Below are positions 9,525 through 20,818 of a stretch of 64,000 nt of DNA, piece after piece; within the stretch, counting starts at the first letter, position 1; each line of letters begins with the position of its first letter. Origin of the DNA: Parabacteroides sp. Marseille-P3160 (lineage in GTDB: Bacteria > Bacteroidota > Bacteroidia > Bacteroidales > Tannerellaceae); NCBI RefSeq assembly GCF_900162725.1, contig NZ_LT799418.1:3899625-3963624 (forward strand), written 5' to 3'. The translations under genes and the position numbers were made by a program. A model generated the notes under the pieces. The model ran no database searches. It worked only from the letters and a program-made list of their open reading frames with translations, and had not been told where the DNA came from.

Positions 9525-11084
9525 TCACCATCGGTAATTGAAGCCGAAGCTCAGCAATTGATTAATCTGAAAGTAGTTGTCCCAGTCTTCAGTCTTTGTC
9601 ACACTATCGTCAAACCGCAAGTTAACATTGATACGCGTTGAGAAGTAACGGCTAATCGCCATATTAAGGGTGTTTTCAAACTCCAAGTTTGCTTTTGCGT
9701 AATTCGTCGTGTAAACCAGACGGGAAGTCCAGGAAACATCCCGGTTAAAAGTCATAGACAAATCCATACGTACGGTCGAACCTAATTCGCTCAATGAGTT
9801 CTTAAATTCGTCCGAATCCTCTTTCTTCGCAAAACCGTGACGTCCCAAATCGAAATTCTCTCCTTTTTGAATGCTATATTTAAAGGTATAGGAGACAGGA
9901 GCCAGGTTGACGGTCAATGTCAGTTTCTTATGTCTATTATTCGCAAAAGTCTTGTTCAGGTCATATTTCATACCGATGCCGAAGTAAATCGAGAATGGAG
10001 ATAACAAAGCAGACTGCTTAATTTCCGAATTCTCCTTGAAGCTTGTGAACAGTTGCGTCTTGAACTCCGTATCAAAGGTATAATACCATTTTTCAAAGGC
10101 TTTGTAACCAAGGTTGCTATGGATACGGAATAAATCATCGCCTATTTTGTAATCATGGATCGAGTCTTTCGGCGCATTATAGACCTGCTCCCGGATTTCC
10201 ATTTCATTGGTAAACTGGATATTATCCCTGTTATAATTATACTTTAGATAGTTCCGGCTGAATAGATTCAGGTTACTGGTTCCCCCCTTGTACCAGTTCG
10301 GGGACACGTAGTTCTGTGAAAACTGCACCGTACTCTCAAAACCGGAAGTCCAGTATTGCCTTTCGGGAATAAACTTGACCGGCTCTCCGACATCCTCGAA
10401 GTTCGGATTGGCCTTGACTTCCGGCAATGCCGCTTCGGTAATATTCTTCCTGATAATATCCGGCTTAAGTATATCCGTCGGCAAATCGCGCATTGAATGA
10501 TGGAAGAAGGCGGGATAATGATCTTCTACATAACGGAAAGCCATGTTTTCGATTTTTTCCTGCAGTTGGTAATCTTTGAAGATCGTATCGATCTTATAGA
10601 GCGGAGCAGACTGGTAGGCCGGTTTCAAAAACTGTTCGTCGTCATAGAGCTTAAAGTCCTTCGGAAGGACTTGTCCCCGGGCAATAAGAGGAAGATACAA
10701 CGGGCTGACCAAAATGGTATCCTTAAAGGTCATCCGCTCATCGAATTTAGTCGATGCATCCCGTACGAACCGCGCCCAATATAAGGCTTCGGGCGATAAT
10801 TCCAACTCAGGCTTTTGAACCAGTCTTAACAAACTGCGATTAACGGATTGGGGGTTTGAAGCCTTAAACGTGCGGTTCTGTTGTTCATATAAGGTACGCA
10901 TGTCGTCAAGTTTGTTAAGCTCCGGGTCGCTGGGATCCATTTCCGGGATAGTGTCCGTCGTTTGCACGATCTCGTCTGTTTCCGCTAATGTGCCTGATTC
11001 GTGATTGCTTTCCTGTGCTTGTGAAAAAAAGCTGAAATTAAACGATATTAAAATGATTGCCAATATAATATAAGCTTTCCCCAT
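9525..11084 (-). CDS. DUF3078 family outer-membrane-associated protein
   Basis: 519 residues. An N-terminal signal peptide (MGKAYIILAIILISFNFSFF...QAQ) is followed by an acidic linker and then a C-terminal half rich in alternating aromatic/polar beta-strands ending in W (SFGFNYRW), typical of an outer-membrane beta-barrel. It resembles the Bacteroidetes DUF3078 family; no enzymatic motif is visible and the function is unknown. It has its own -7 box and is divergent from pyrG. Confidence 0.75.
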   Translation of the reverse strand: MGKAYIILAIILISFNFSFFSQAQESNHESGTLAETDEIVQTTDTIPEMDPSDPELNKLDDMRTLYEQQNRTFKASNPQSVNRSLLRLVQKPELELSPEALYWARFVRDASTKFDERMTFKDTILVSPLYLPLIARGQVLPKDFKLYDDEQFLKPAYQSAPLYKIDTIFKDYQLQEKIENMAFRYVEDHYPAFFHHSMRDLPTDILKPDIIRKNITEAALPEVKANPNFEDVGEPVKFIPERQYWTSGFESTVQFSQNYVSPNWYKGGTSNLNLFSRNYLKYNYNRDNIQFTNEMEIREQVYNAPKDSIHDYKIGDDLFRIHSNLGYKAFEKWYYTFDTEFKTQLFTSFKENSEIKQSALLSPFSIYFGIGMKYDLNKTFANNRHKKLTLTVNLAPVSYTFKYSIQKGENFDLGRHGFAKKEDSDEFKNSLSELGSTVRMDLSMTFNRDVSWTSRLVYTTNYAKANLEFENTLNMAISRYFSTRINVNLRFDDSVTKTEDWDNYFQINQLLSFGFNYRW

Positions 11085-11113
11085 AATTCTTTTCTTTTTT
11101 CCTCATTGAAGGG

Positions 11114-11121
11114 CAAAGATA
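11114..11121 (-). promoter_or_regulatory. -7 promoter box for the DUF3078 gene
   Basis: The minus strand reads TATCTTTG (TAnnTTTG), 29 bp upstream of the start codon. Confidence 0.5.
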
Positions 11122-11205
11122 GTCGAAAAGAATGAAATCATTCCTATCTGATTTCGTCTTTTTGTACTCTCCGGATGAATTTGAAATTTATAGTATCCAA
11201 GTTTC

Positions 11206-14806
<3,601 letters not shown>

Positions 14807-14811
14807 ATAGG

Positions 14812-14850
14812 GAAAAGGGGATAAGTTATTGAGGCTTATCTCCTTTTTTT
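14812..14850 (+). terminator. Rho-independent terminator of pyrG-yidC
   Basis: The arms AAAAGGGGATAAG and CTTATCTCCTTTT pair across a 9-nt loop and end in eight T residues, starting 6 bp after the yidC stop codon. Confidence 0.88.
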
Positions 14851-14891
14851 TGAATGTCCGTTAACGCCGGCCGGAAACAACACTCACATGA

Positions 14892-14931
14892 TCGGGTATA
14901 GTCTTTTTTTAAGAAAAAGGAATACCCGATT
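14892..14931. other. Inverted repeat in the yidC-cysJ gap
   Basis: ATCGGGTA and TACCCGAT arms enclose a T-run and an A-run that can also pair, giving a long imperfect hairpin. It could be a second terminator or part of the repeat region that follows. The 490-bp gap also holds a 22-bp repeat array, an 18-bp operator-like palindrome and the cysJ promoter. Confidence 0.5.
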
Positions 14932-14974
14932 GAATCATCCGGCATAGACGATTGTCTATTTGCATGTAGAGAAA

Positions 14975-15068
14975 CTAATTTTCACTGGCCGGCAAAAGAT
15001 CTTTTACTGACCGGAGAAAGATCTTTCACTGGCCAGTAAAAGATCTTCATACGGCGGGTGAAAATTAG
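14975..15068. repeat. Array of three to four imperfect 22-bp units inside an 11-bp inverted repeat
   Basis: Units at 14981-15002, 15003-15024 and 15025-15046 follow the pattern TTyACTGrCCrGnrAAAGATCT, and a degraded fourth follows. The block is bounded by CTAATTTTCAC (14975-14985) and its exact reverse complement GTGAAAATTAG (15058-15068). Inside are further palindromes: AAAAGATCTTTT (14994-15005) and ACTGGCCAGT (15029-15038). The transcript could fold into a branched structure. Function unknown. Confidence 0.75.
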
Positions 15069-15202
15069 CTTGTCAGTACATTTCATTTAAAATCAGCATG
15101 CCATAACAGCAAAACCAATAGCCTTAAAAACGAATTTGAATTGATCTTTTTGACATACGTCATAAATATATTTGATCAGTAATTCAATGGAATAGATACA
15201 AA

Positions 15203-15220
15203 ATACCCTATTCAGGGTAT
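15203..15220. promoter_or_regulatory. Putative operator of cysJI
   Basis: ATACCCT-ATTC-AGGGTAT is a perfect 7-4-7 palindrome ending 22 bp before the -7-like box at 15243-15250. An almost identical palindrome at the same distance precedes cysK (48009-48026). The position, roughly centred on -43, fits an activator of CRP/FNR-like geometry better than a repressor over the start site, but this is inference. Confidence 0.65.
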
Positions 15221-15242
15221 GCCGAAATATAAATAAAATCTA

Positions 15243-15250
15243 TAATTTTA
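15243..15250 (+). promoter_or_regulatory. -7-like box for cysJI
   Basis: TAATTTTA matches TAnnTTTG at all but the last position. It is 46 bp before the cysJ ATG. The weak box and no clear -33 TTG fit a promoter that needs an activator. Confidence 0.45.
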
Positions 15251-15296
15251 CTCATGATTATACATATTATACATATAGGTTATCATATAATTTCAC

Positions 15297-17087
15297 ATGA
15301 ACATAAATCCAAATTTGCCATCCATCCCCTTGACTGACGAGCAATTGGCTCATTTAAAAGCGATGATTAAAGACAGTACACCCCAACAATTAGCTTGGTT
15401 GTCAGGGTATTTATGGGGATTACAGCATACGTCCGGAGAAGGTGCGGAACAGGAATCGCTTTCCACTCCGGCCAACCCGAAAACGACAATCATCTCGGCT
15501 TCGCAGACCGGAAATGCAAGGAAAATAGCCGAACGATTGGAGCAATCCCTGAAGGAGGAAGGCTATCCGGTCAACCTGCAAAAGGCGGGAGAGTACAAAT
15601 ACAAGCAGATCGCACAAGAGAAACTGGTTTTTATCGTTACCTCGACCCAAGGCGAGGGGGAAGCGCCGGAAGAAGCCTTGCCCCTTTATAAATATCTTTT
15701 TTCTAAAAAAGCGCCCAGGCTGCCAAATCTGAAATTTGCCGTATTCGGTTTGGGGGATTCGTCCTATCAGAATTTCTGCAAGGCCGGAAAAGATTTCGAT
15801 TCCCGCCTGTCCGAATTGGGCGCCTCCCGTATACTGAATCGGGAGGATGCGGATATCTCGTTTCAGGAAAAGGCCGATGCGTGGCGAAATGCGGTCGTCG
15901 AATACGTCAAAAAAAATATTCCTCAAAAGTCGATCCGCCCTTCTGCGGGCAAGCCATTGACGCCTGTGATTGAAAATAAATACGGTAAGGAAAATCCGTT
16001 TAAGGCGAAGGTCATCACCAACCAAAAAATCACTTCACGCGATTCGGAGAAGGATGTACGACATATCGAACTCGACCTGACGGGCTCCGGCCTACGCTAC
16101 CGGCCGGGAGACTCCTTAGGGGTCTGGTACAAAAACGACGCCCGGCTTATCGAGGAAATACTTGAATTGTTCGACTTCCCCAAAGATACTTTAGTCACGG
16201 TACAAGAGCGGGAAATGACGCTGTTCGACGCCTTGCGGGAGCATTACGAGTTGACGCAAAACACGACCGTGATCCTTGAAAAATATGCGGCGTTCCTACC
16301 GGACAAAGCACTGGATCCGATTGTTTCGGACAAGCCGGCGGCGGTTGAATATGTTGGAAAGAATCCGCTGGTCGATTTGTTCCGCCAGTATCCGGCGAAA
16401 CTGACGCCCGCCCAATTCCTGGGATTGCTCAGGCCGCTCACGCCGAGGTATTATTCGATAGCCTCCTCACAGGACGAAGTAGGCGAAGAAGTCCATATGA
16501 CGGTCGGCGTCATCGATTATATAAGCAATTCGAGGGAAAGGAAAGGGGGAGCTTCCGGATATTTAAGTTCGTTGGCCGAAGAAGACGAGGTCAGCGTTTT
16601 TATCGAGCAAAATGATAATTTCAGATTGCCGGAGGATCCGGAGGCGTCGATCATAATGATAGGCCCCGGAACGGGCATCGCCCCCTTCAGGGCATTCATA
16701 CAGCAGCGGGAAGCGGAGGCGGCCGCAGGCAGGAATTGGCTGTTCTTCGGAAACCCGCATTTCACTTCCGATTTTCTCTATCAATCGGAGTGGCAACTGT
16801 ATCACAACTCGGGTTTGTTATCGCGCGTCAACTTTGCTTGGTCCAGGGATCAGGAGCGCAAAATCTATGTGCAGGACAAACTTCGCGAACAAGGCGCTGA
16901 AATATGGGAATGGATCAGTAACGGAGCGCACCTTTATGTTTGCGGGGATGCAAACCGGATGGCCAGGGACGTAGAATCCGCTTTGTTGGATATCATTAAG
17001 CAATACGGGAAAATGGATGGCGAAGAGGCGGAATCCTACCTGAACGATCTTCGCTCCGACAAACATTACCAACGTGACATCTATTAA
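15297..17087 (+). CDS. cysJ: Sulfite reductase flavoprotein (alpha) subunit
   Basis: 596 residues, the size of CysJ. An N-terminal flavodoxin-like FMN domain (about 60-205; [13 protein letters not shown] and [16 protein letters not shown]) is followed by an FAD/NADPH domain with RYYSIASS (FAD, near 385), [16 protein letters not shown] (NADPH, near 450) and the terminal DKHYQRDIY that ends CysJ/cytochrome P450 reductase proteins. It passes electrons from NADPH to the CysI hemoprotein in assimilatory sulfite reduction. Gene order cysJ-cysI with a 13-bp gap to the preferred cysI ATG supports the assignment. Confidence 0.93.
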   Translation: MNINPNLPSIPLTDEQLAHLKAMIKDSTPQQLAWLSGYLWGLQHTSGEGAEQESLSTPANPKTTIISASQTGNARKIAERLEQSLKEEGYPVNLQKAGEYKYKQIAQEKLVFIVTSTQGEGEAPEEALPLYKYLFSKKAPRLPNLKFAVFGLGDSSYQNFCKAGKDFDSRLSELGASRILNREDADISFQEKADAWRNAVVEYVKKNIPQKSIRPSAGKPLTPVIENKYGKENPFKAKVITNQKITSRDSEKDVRHIELDLTGSGLRYRPGDSLGVWYKNDARLIEEILELFDFPKDTLVTVQEREMTLFDALREHYELTQNTTVILEKYAAFLPDKALDPIVSDKPAAVEYVGKNPLVDLFRQYPAKLTPAQFLGLLRPLTPRYYSIASSQDEVGEEVHMTVGVIDYISNSRERKGGASGYLSSLAEEDEVSVFIEQNDNFRLPEDPEASIIMIGPGTGIAPFRAFIQQREAEAAAGRNWLFFGNPHFTSDFLYQSEWQLYHNSGLLSRVNFAWSRDQERKIYVQDKLREQGAEIWEWISNGAHLYVCGDANRMARDVESALLDIIKQYGKMDGEEAESYLNDLRSDKHYQRDIY

Positions 17088-17100
17088 TAAGCCAAAGAAT

Positions 17101-18798
17101 ATGAGCACAGAAAATACAGCCCCCCTTTCGGACAACGAAAGGATAAAAAAAGAGAGTAATTTATTGCGCGGAACGATTGCGGAAGATCTGAAAGACGAGC
17201 TGACCGGCGGATTTAACGGAGACAACTTCCAACTGATCCGTTTCCATGGGATGTATCAACAAGATGACAGGGATCTGAGAGCCGAAAGGACGGAGGAAAA
17301 ACTGGAACCTTTGATAAACATGATGTTGCGCTGCCGTCTCCCGGGGGGAATCATCACTCCCGAGCAGTGGCTTAAGATAGACAGGTTCGCAAGTGAACAG
17401 ACTTATTACGGAAGCATTCGCCTTACAACGCGGCAAACGTTCCAGTTCCACGGAGTATTCAAGCCGAAGCTAAAAGATATGCACCAGATGTTGCATGGCA
17501 TCGGGCTCGACTCGATCGCTACGGCCGGCGACGTAAACCGGAATGTCTTGTGTACTCCTAATCCGGTGGAATCGGAAGTGCATCGACAAGCCTATGAATA
17601 TGCGAAAAAGATATCGGAACATCTTCTGCCCCGGACTCACGCCTATCTCGAAATATGGCTTGACGGGGAGAAAATAACGGGTCCGGAGGAAGAACCCATC
17701 TTAGGTGAAACCTATTTACCGCGAAAGTTTAAAACAGCCATCGCCATTCCTCCCCAAAACGACATCGATGTTCATGCGAATGACCTTAGTTTTGTCGCCA
17801 TCGAACAAGACGGGATATTGGCAGGGTTCAATGTCTTAGTCGGCGGAGGCCTGTCTACTACCTATGGAGATCAAAGCACCTATCCGGCAAAAGCATACGA
17901 ATTCGGATTCATTGAACCGAAAGACACACTGGCGATTGCGGAGCAGGTAGTAAAAGTACAGAGGGACTGGGGAAACCGGTCGAACCGGAAGAATGCAAAG
18001 ACCCGCTATACCCTTGAACGGGTAGGAGTCGACGTATTCAAAGCCGAAGTCGAAAAGCGCGCCGGTGTCCGGTTCCAACCGCTCAGGCCCTACCGGTTTA
18101 CGGAACGCGGCGACCGTTTCGGTTGGATCAAGGGGATCGATAACCTATGGCATCTGACTTTATTCATTGAGAACGGGCGTTTGCTGGATTATCCGGGAAG
18201 AACGTTAAAGACCGGCGTAGCGGAGATCGCAAAAATACATAAAGGCGATTTTCGTCTTACGGCCAATCAGAATCTGATTGTAGCCCGGGTATCGGAACGA
18301 AACAAGAAGAAGATCGATGCATTGGCGAAGGAACACGGTTTGTTCGATGAGCAGGTCACCCCGCAGCGTAAGAACTCGATGGCTTGCGTTGCGTTTCCGA
18401 CTTGCCCGTTGGCGATGGCGGAATCAGAACGTTTTCTGCCCCAATTCACGACTCGGATCGAAGCCATCATGAGCAAACATAACGTCAGCCGGGAATTTAT
18501 CGTCTTACGCGTCAGCGGATGCCCCAACGGATGCAGCCGCGCGATGCTGGCCGAGGTAGCGTTGGTCGGCAAGGCGATCGGCAGGTATAATCTATATTTA
18601 GGAGGGAACCGGATAGGAACCCGCATTCCCCGCATGTACAAAGAGAACATCACCGATGTAGAGATCCTGGCGATTTTAGACTCCTTAATCGGAGCTTGGG
18701 CGCAGGAAAGGCGCGAGGACGAAGGGTTTGGAGACTATACGATCCGGAAGGGAATCGTAAAGCCGGTCATCAACCCGGCGAAAGATTTTTATGAATGA
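17101..18798 (+). CDS. cysI: Sulfite reductase hemoprotein (beta) subunit
   Basis: 565 residues from the ATG at 17101 ([16 protein letters not shown]); a GTG at 17074 overlapping cysJ is the alternative, but CysI proteins normally start near ...NERIKxxSxxLRGT. It reduces sulfite to sulfide with six electrons on siroheme/[4Fe-4S]. The cluster cysteines are visible as CVAFPTC (C-x5-C, near 432) and CPNGC (C-x3-C, near 478), and the siroheme-binding [11 protein letters not shown] region is present as [13 protein letters not shown]. It is co-transcribed with cysJ. The defence island begins about 25 bp after its stop. Confidence 0.95.
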   Translation: MSTENTAPLSDNERIKKESNLLRGTIAEDLKDELTGGFNGDNFQLIRFHGMYQQDDRDLRAERTEEKLEPLINMMLRCRLPGGIITPEQWLKIDRFASEQTYYGSIRLTTRQTFQFHGVFKPKLKDMHQMLHGIGLDSIATAGDVNRNVLCTPNPVESEVHRQAYEYAKKISEHLLPRTHAYLEIWLDGEKITGPEEEPILGETYLPRKFKTAIAIPPQNDIDVHANDLSFVAIEQDGILAGFNVLVGGGLSTTYGDQSTYPAKAYEFGFIEPKDTLAIAEQVVKVQRDWGNRSNRKNAKTRYTLERVGVDVFKAEVEKRAGVRFQPLRPYRFTERGDRFGWIKGIDNLWHLTLFIENGRLLDYPGRTLKTGVAEIAKIHKGDFRLTANQNLIVARVSERNKKKIDALAKEHGLFDEQVTPQRKNSMACVAFPTCPLAMAESERFLPQFTTRIEAIMSKHNVSREFIVLRVSGCPNGCSRAMLAEVALVGKAIGRYNLYLGGNRIGTRIPRMYKENITDVEILAILDSLIGAWAQERREDEGFGDYTIRKGIVKPVINPAKDFYE

Positions 18799-18820
18799 GA
18801 AAAGGCTTGCGACATAATCG

Positions 18821-18835
18821 ATCCCAAGGCAACAA
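18821..18835 (+). repeat. Left copy of the 15-bp direct repeat (candidate att site)
   Basis: ATCCCAAGGCAACAA, 22 bp after the cysI stop codon. The partner at 29441-29455 differs at one position. No tRNA is adjacent. Confidence 0.45.
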
Positions 18836-19010
18836 TAGAAGAAATGATAATTATCTATTGAATAACAGACAATTATCGAAAGGAAGATAAACAAAGGGTA
18901 ACGATATAGAAACTAAACAATGCCTTTGAATTATTTCTTTCTGAATCAGCCTTTTATCTTGGATGTAATTCAGAATAGGTAACAGATAAGTAATGAGATA
19001 ACTTCATCAA

Positions 19011-19049
19011 TTTGCCTCGCTTTGAGCAAGTTGATTAGCTTGAGGCAAA
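19011..19049. terminator. Hairpin downstream of the RhuM gene
   Basis: TTTGCCTC / GAGGCAAA arms with an inner CAAG...CTTG pairing. It lies 31 bp beyond the last gene of the minus-strand defence operon. There is no strong T-run, so termination is only a possibility. Confidence 0.35.
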
Positions 19050-19079
19050 GATAAAACTATTTTTAAAATTACACATAAT

Positions 19080-20108
19080 CTATTCCGATGCATTGCCATT
19101 ATTGTCATCTGTCTGAGATTTCAATTCTTTAACTGCTCTATCGAAATCACTTTCGTATTGCAGCATTTCCTTACGACGATATTCTTCAAACTCTTGCGTA
19201 GCCTTTTCAATAGCCTGTTTATGCGAAATCGTCCCTGCATTGCTAAGCAATGGACGATTGCCTACTGACAGCACGTCGTCCAGCTTCTCTATCCACTGCT
19301 GCATGGTCATTGAATGTTGCTCAATAGCTTGCAATTCGGCAAAATCAAAATACTGGGAGACCAATAAATTTAAGACCTGCAATTCTTTTTCCGACAGGTA
19401 GTTCTTTGCAATTTTGACATCATCCCGGGTTATATAATCCCCTTTGAAGTTGGTCATACCCACCATTGGCTTATCGGCATCTACTCTCTGATAGATTACT
19501 TCCGCTGCCGTATGTTGATGGGCGGCGTAGTGCATTTTATTTTGCACGGTGGCAAAAAACTGACGGGTAATATCGGCTCTTGGGTCATAATCTAGAGCCG
19601 TGGCATAAATGTCTGTTACTTGTTGGTACAGATTGCGTTCACTCGAACGAATATCCCTAATTCGTTGGAGTAACTCGCGAAAATAGCGGTTACCGTTACC
19701 CTTTAATCGCTCATCGTCAAGAGTAAACCCTTTTTGGATATATTCATGCAGCCGTTGTGTTGCCCATTGCCTGAACCGTGTTGCCACTTGTGATTTCACT
19801 CGATAGCCAATAGCGATAATCATGTCTAAATTATAATGCTCAATCTGTCTTTTTACCGACCGACTACCCTCCTGACGAACTAACAAGAAATACTTGTGAG
19901 TTGCTTCTTTTGACAACTCGCCTTCTTCTAAAATGCCGTTAATATGCAAGCTAATATTCTGTTGCGTAGTATCAAACAACATAGCTATTTGCTGTTGCGA
20001 AAGCCAAACATCCTGACCGTCAAAACGGACATTGACATTAGTTACTCCATTGTCGTCCTGATACAGGATAAATTGGCTGTTAGTTGGTTGAATTTTATCG
20101 TTGGACAT
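19080..20108 (-). CDS. RhuM family protein
   Basis: 342 residues from the ATG at 20108 (MSNDKIQPTNSQF); a TTG five codons upstream is less likely. The RhuM signature is clear: VWLSQQQIAMLFDTTQQNISLHI, an HTH-like segment near residue 38, then EGSRSVKRQIEHYNLDMIIAIGYRVKSQVATRFRQWAT, and LSEKELQVLNLLVSQYFDFAELQA near 235. The biochemical role of RhuM proteins is unknown; they are commonly found inside or beside restriction-modification loci, as here. It is last in the operon, 18 bp after the nuclease gene. Confidence 0.88.
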   Translation of the reverse strand: MSNDKIQPTNSQFILYQDDNGVTNVNVRFDGQDVWLSQQQIAMLFDTTQQNISLHINGILEEGELSKEATHKYFLLVRQEGSRSVKRQIEHYNLDMIIAIGYRVKSQVATRFRQWATQRLHEYIQKGFTLDDERLKGNGNRYFRELLQRIRDIRSSERNLYQQVTDIYATALDYDPRADITRQFFATVQNKMHYAAHQHTAAEVIYQRVDADKPMVGMTNFKGDYITRDDVKIAKNYLSEKELQVLNLLVSQYFDFAELQAIEQHSMTMQQWIEKLDDVLSVGNRPLLSNAGTISHKQAIEKATQEFEEYRRKEMLQYESDFDRAVKELKSQTDDNNGNASE

Positions 20109-20126
20109 GATTACATATTTCAAAAA

Positions 20127-20816
20127 TCAAACATTTATCCAAAAGTGGTGTATCTCAATTTTCCCTAAATTATTCTCTCGTTCATGTAAAGATACATACC
20201 TATTGCACTTGTCAGATATTTGCTCTCGTAAGCAATCATTTGTATTCCAAAATGCTGGGAGCTCATTTACAAGATTAATTATCCAACCGTTTATTTGCTC
20301 TATCCAATAGGATGCATCATCGGACTGAATATAACCAATCATTATAGAAAAAGGTAAGGTTGAAGCATGTTTCCCTTCTTTAAATCGCTGAATTCCACCA
20401 TTCCCTTTGAATTTATTCTTTGTCTTATCAACAAAAACATATTCCCTTTCATCACGTGTTCTCCCTGAATCAGGCGTGGGTAAGCGCTTGGCTTCAATCC
20501 AACAGCAAAGCGGACGGTTGCTCGCAAGATATTTGCGTCCCAGCCGGACACCTATATCAGTTTTATTTCTACCTTGCTTGCTCTGATTAGTAAATTTGAA
20601 TGTTTTGTTTTCATCCAAATTTAATGTTTCAATTTTATCTTCAAAAAAACTCACCAAATCTTCGGTAATATCATCTTCTTCGTCAACTTGTTTCCCTTTG
20701 TTTGTTTTACTCAATGGAGTAAAATCAGGCAAGCTACACTCAATGAAACCAAATAAATTTTCATAAATGGGTAGAGAAGATGGAGGAATACCTGTATTAT
20801 TTGAAATTATCTGCAT
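20127..20816 (-). CDS. Putative PD-(D/E)xK restriction endonuclease
   Basis: 229 residues. No named family is recognised with certainty, but the centre reads KTDIGVRLGRKYL...CCWIEAKRLP, which fits a PD-(D/E)xK nuclease core: D87, then E108-x-K110 at the end of a hydrophobic strand. The gene starts 2 bp after the stop of the N6-adenine methyltransferase gene, the arrangement expected for the endonuclease of a two-gene R-M system. Residues 110-130 (RTRDEREYVF) and 140-165 (GGIQRFKEGKHA...MIGYIQ) look like the C-terminal part of such a fold. The assignment is inference from motif and context. Confidence 0.65.
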   Translation of the reverse strand: MQIISNNTGIPPSSLPIYENLFGFIECSLPDFTPLSKTNKGKQVDEEDDITEDLVSFFEDKIETLNLDENKTFKFTNQSKQGRNKTDIGVRLGRKYLASNRPLCCWIEAKRLPTPDSGRTRDEREYVFVDKTKNKFKGNGGIQRFKEGKHASTLPFSIMIGYIQSDDASYWIEQINGWIINLVNELPAFWNTNDCLREQISDKCNRYVSLHERENNLGKIEIHHFWINV

Positions 20817-20818
20817 AA

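Noticed and set aside
14981-15046. CRISPR array
   Set aside because: Units are contiguous with no spacers, are only 22 bp, and no cas genes are present.
17074-17100. GTG start for cysI overlapping cysJ
   Set aside because: The extra nine residues are not typical of CysI; the ATG at 17101 gives a standard N-terminus.
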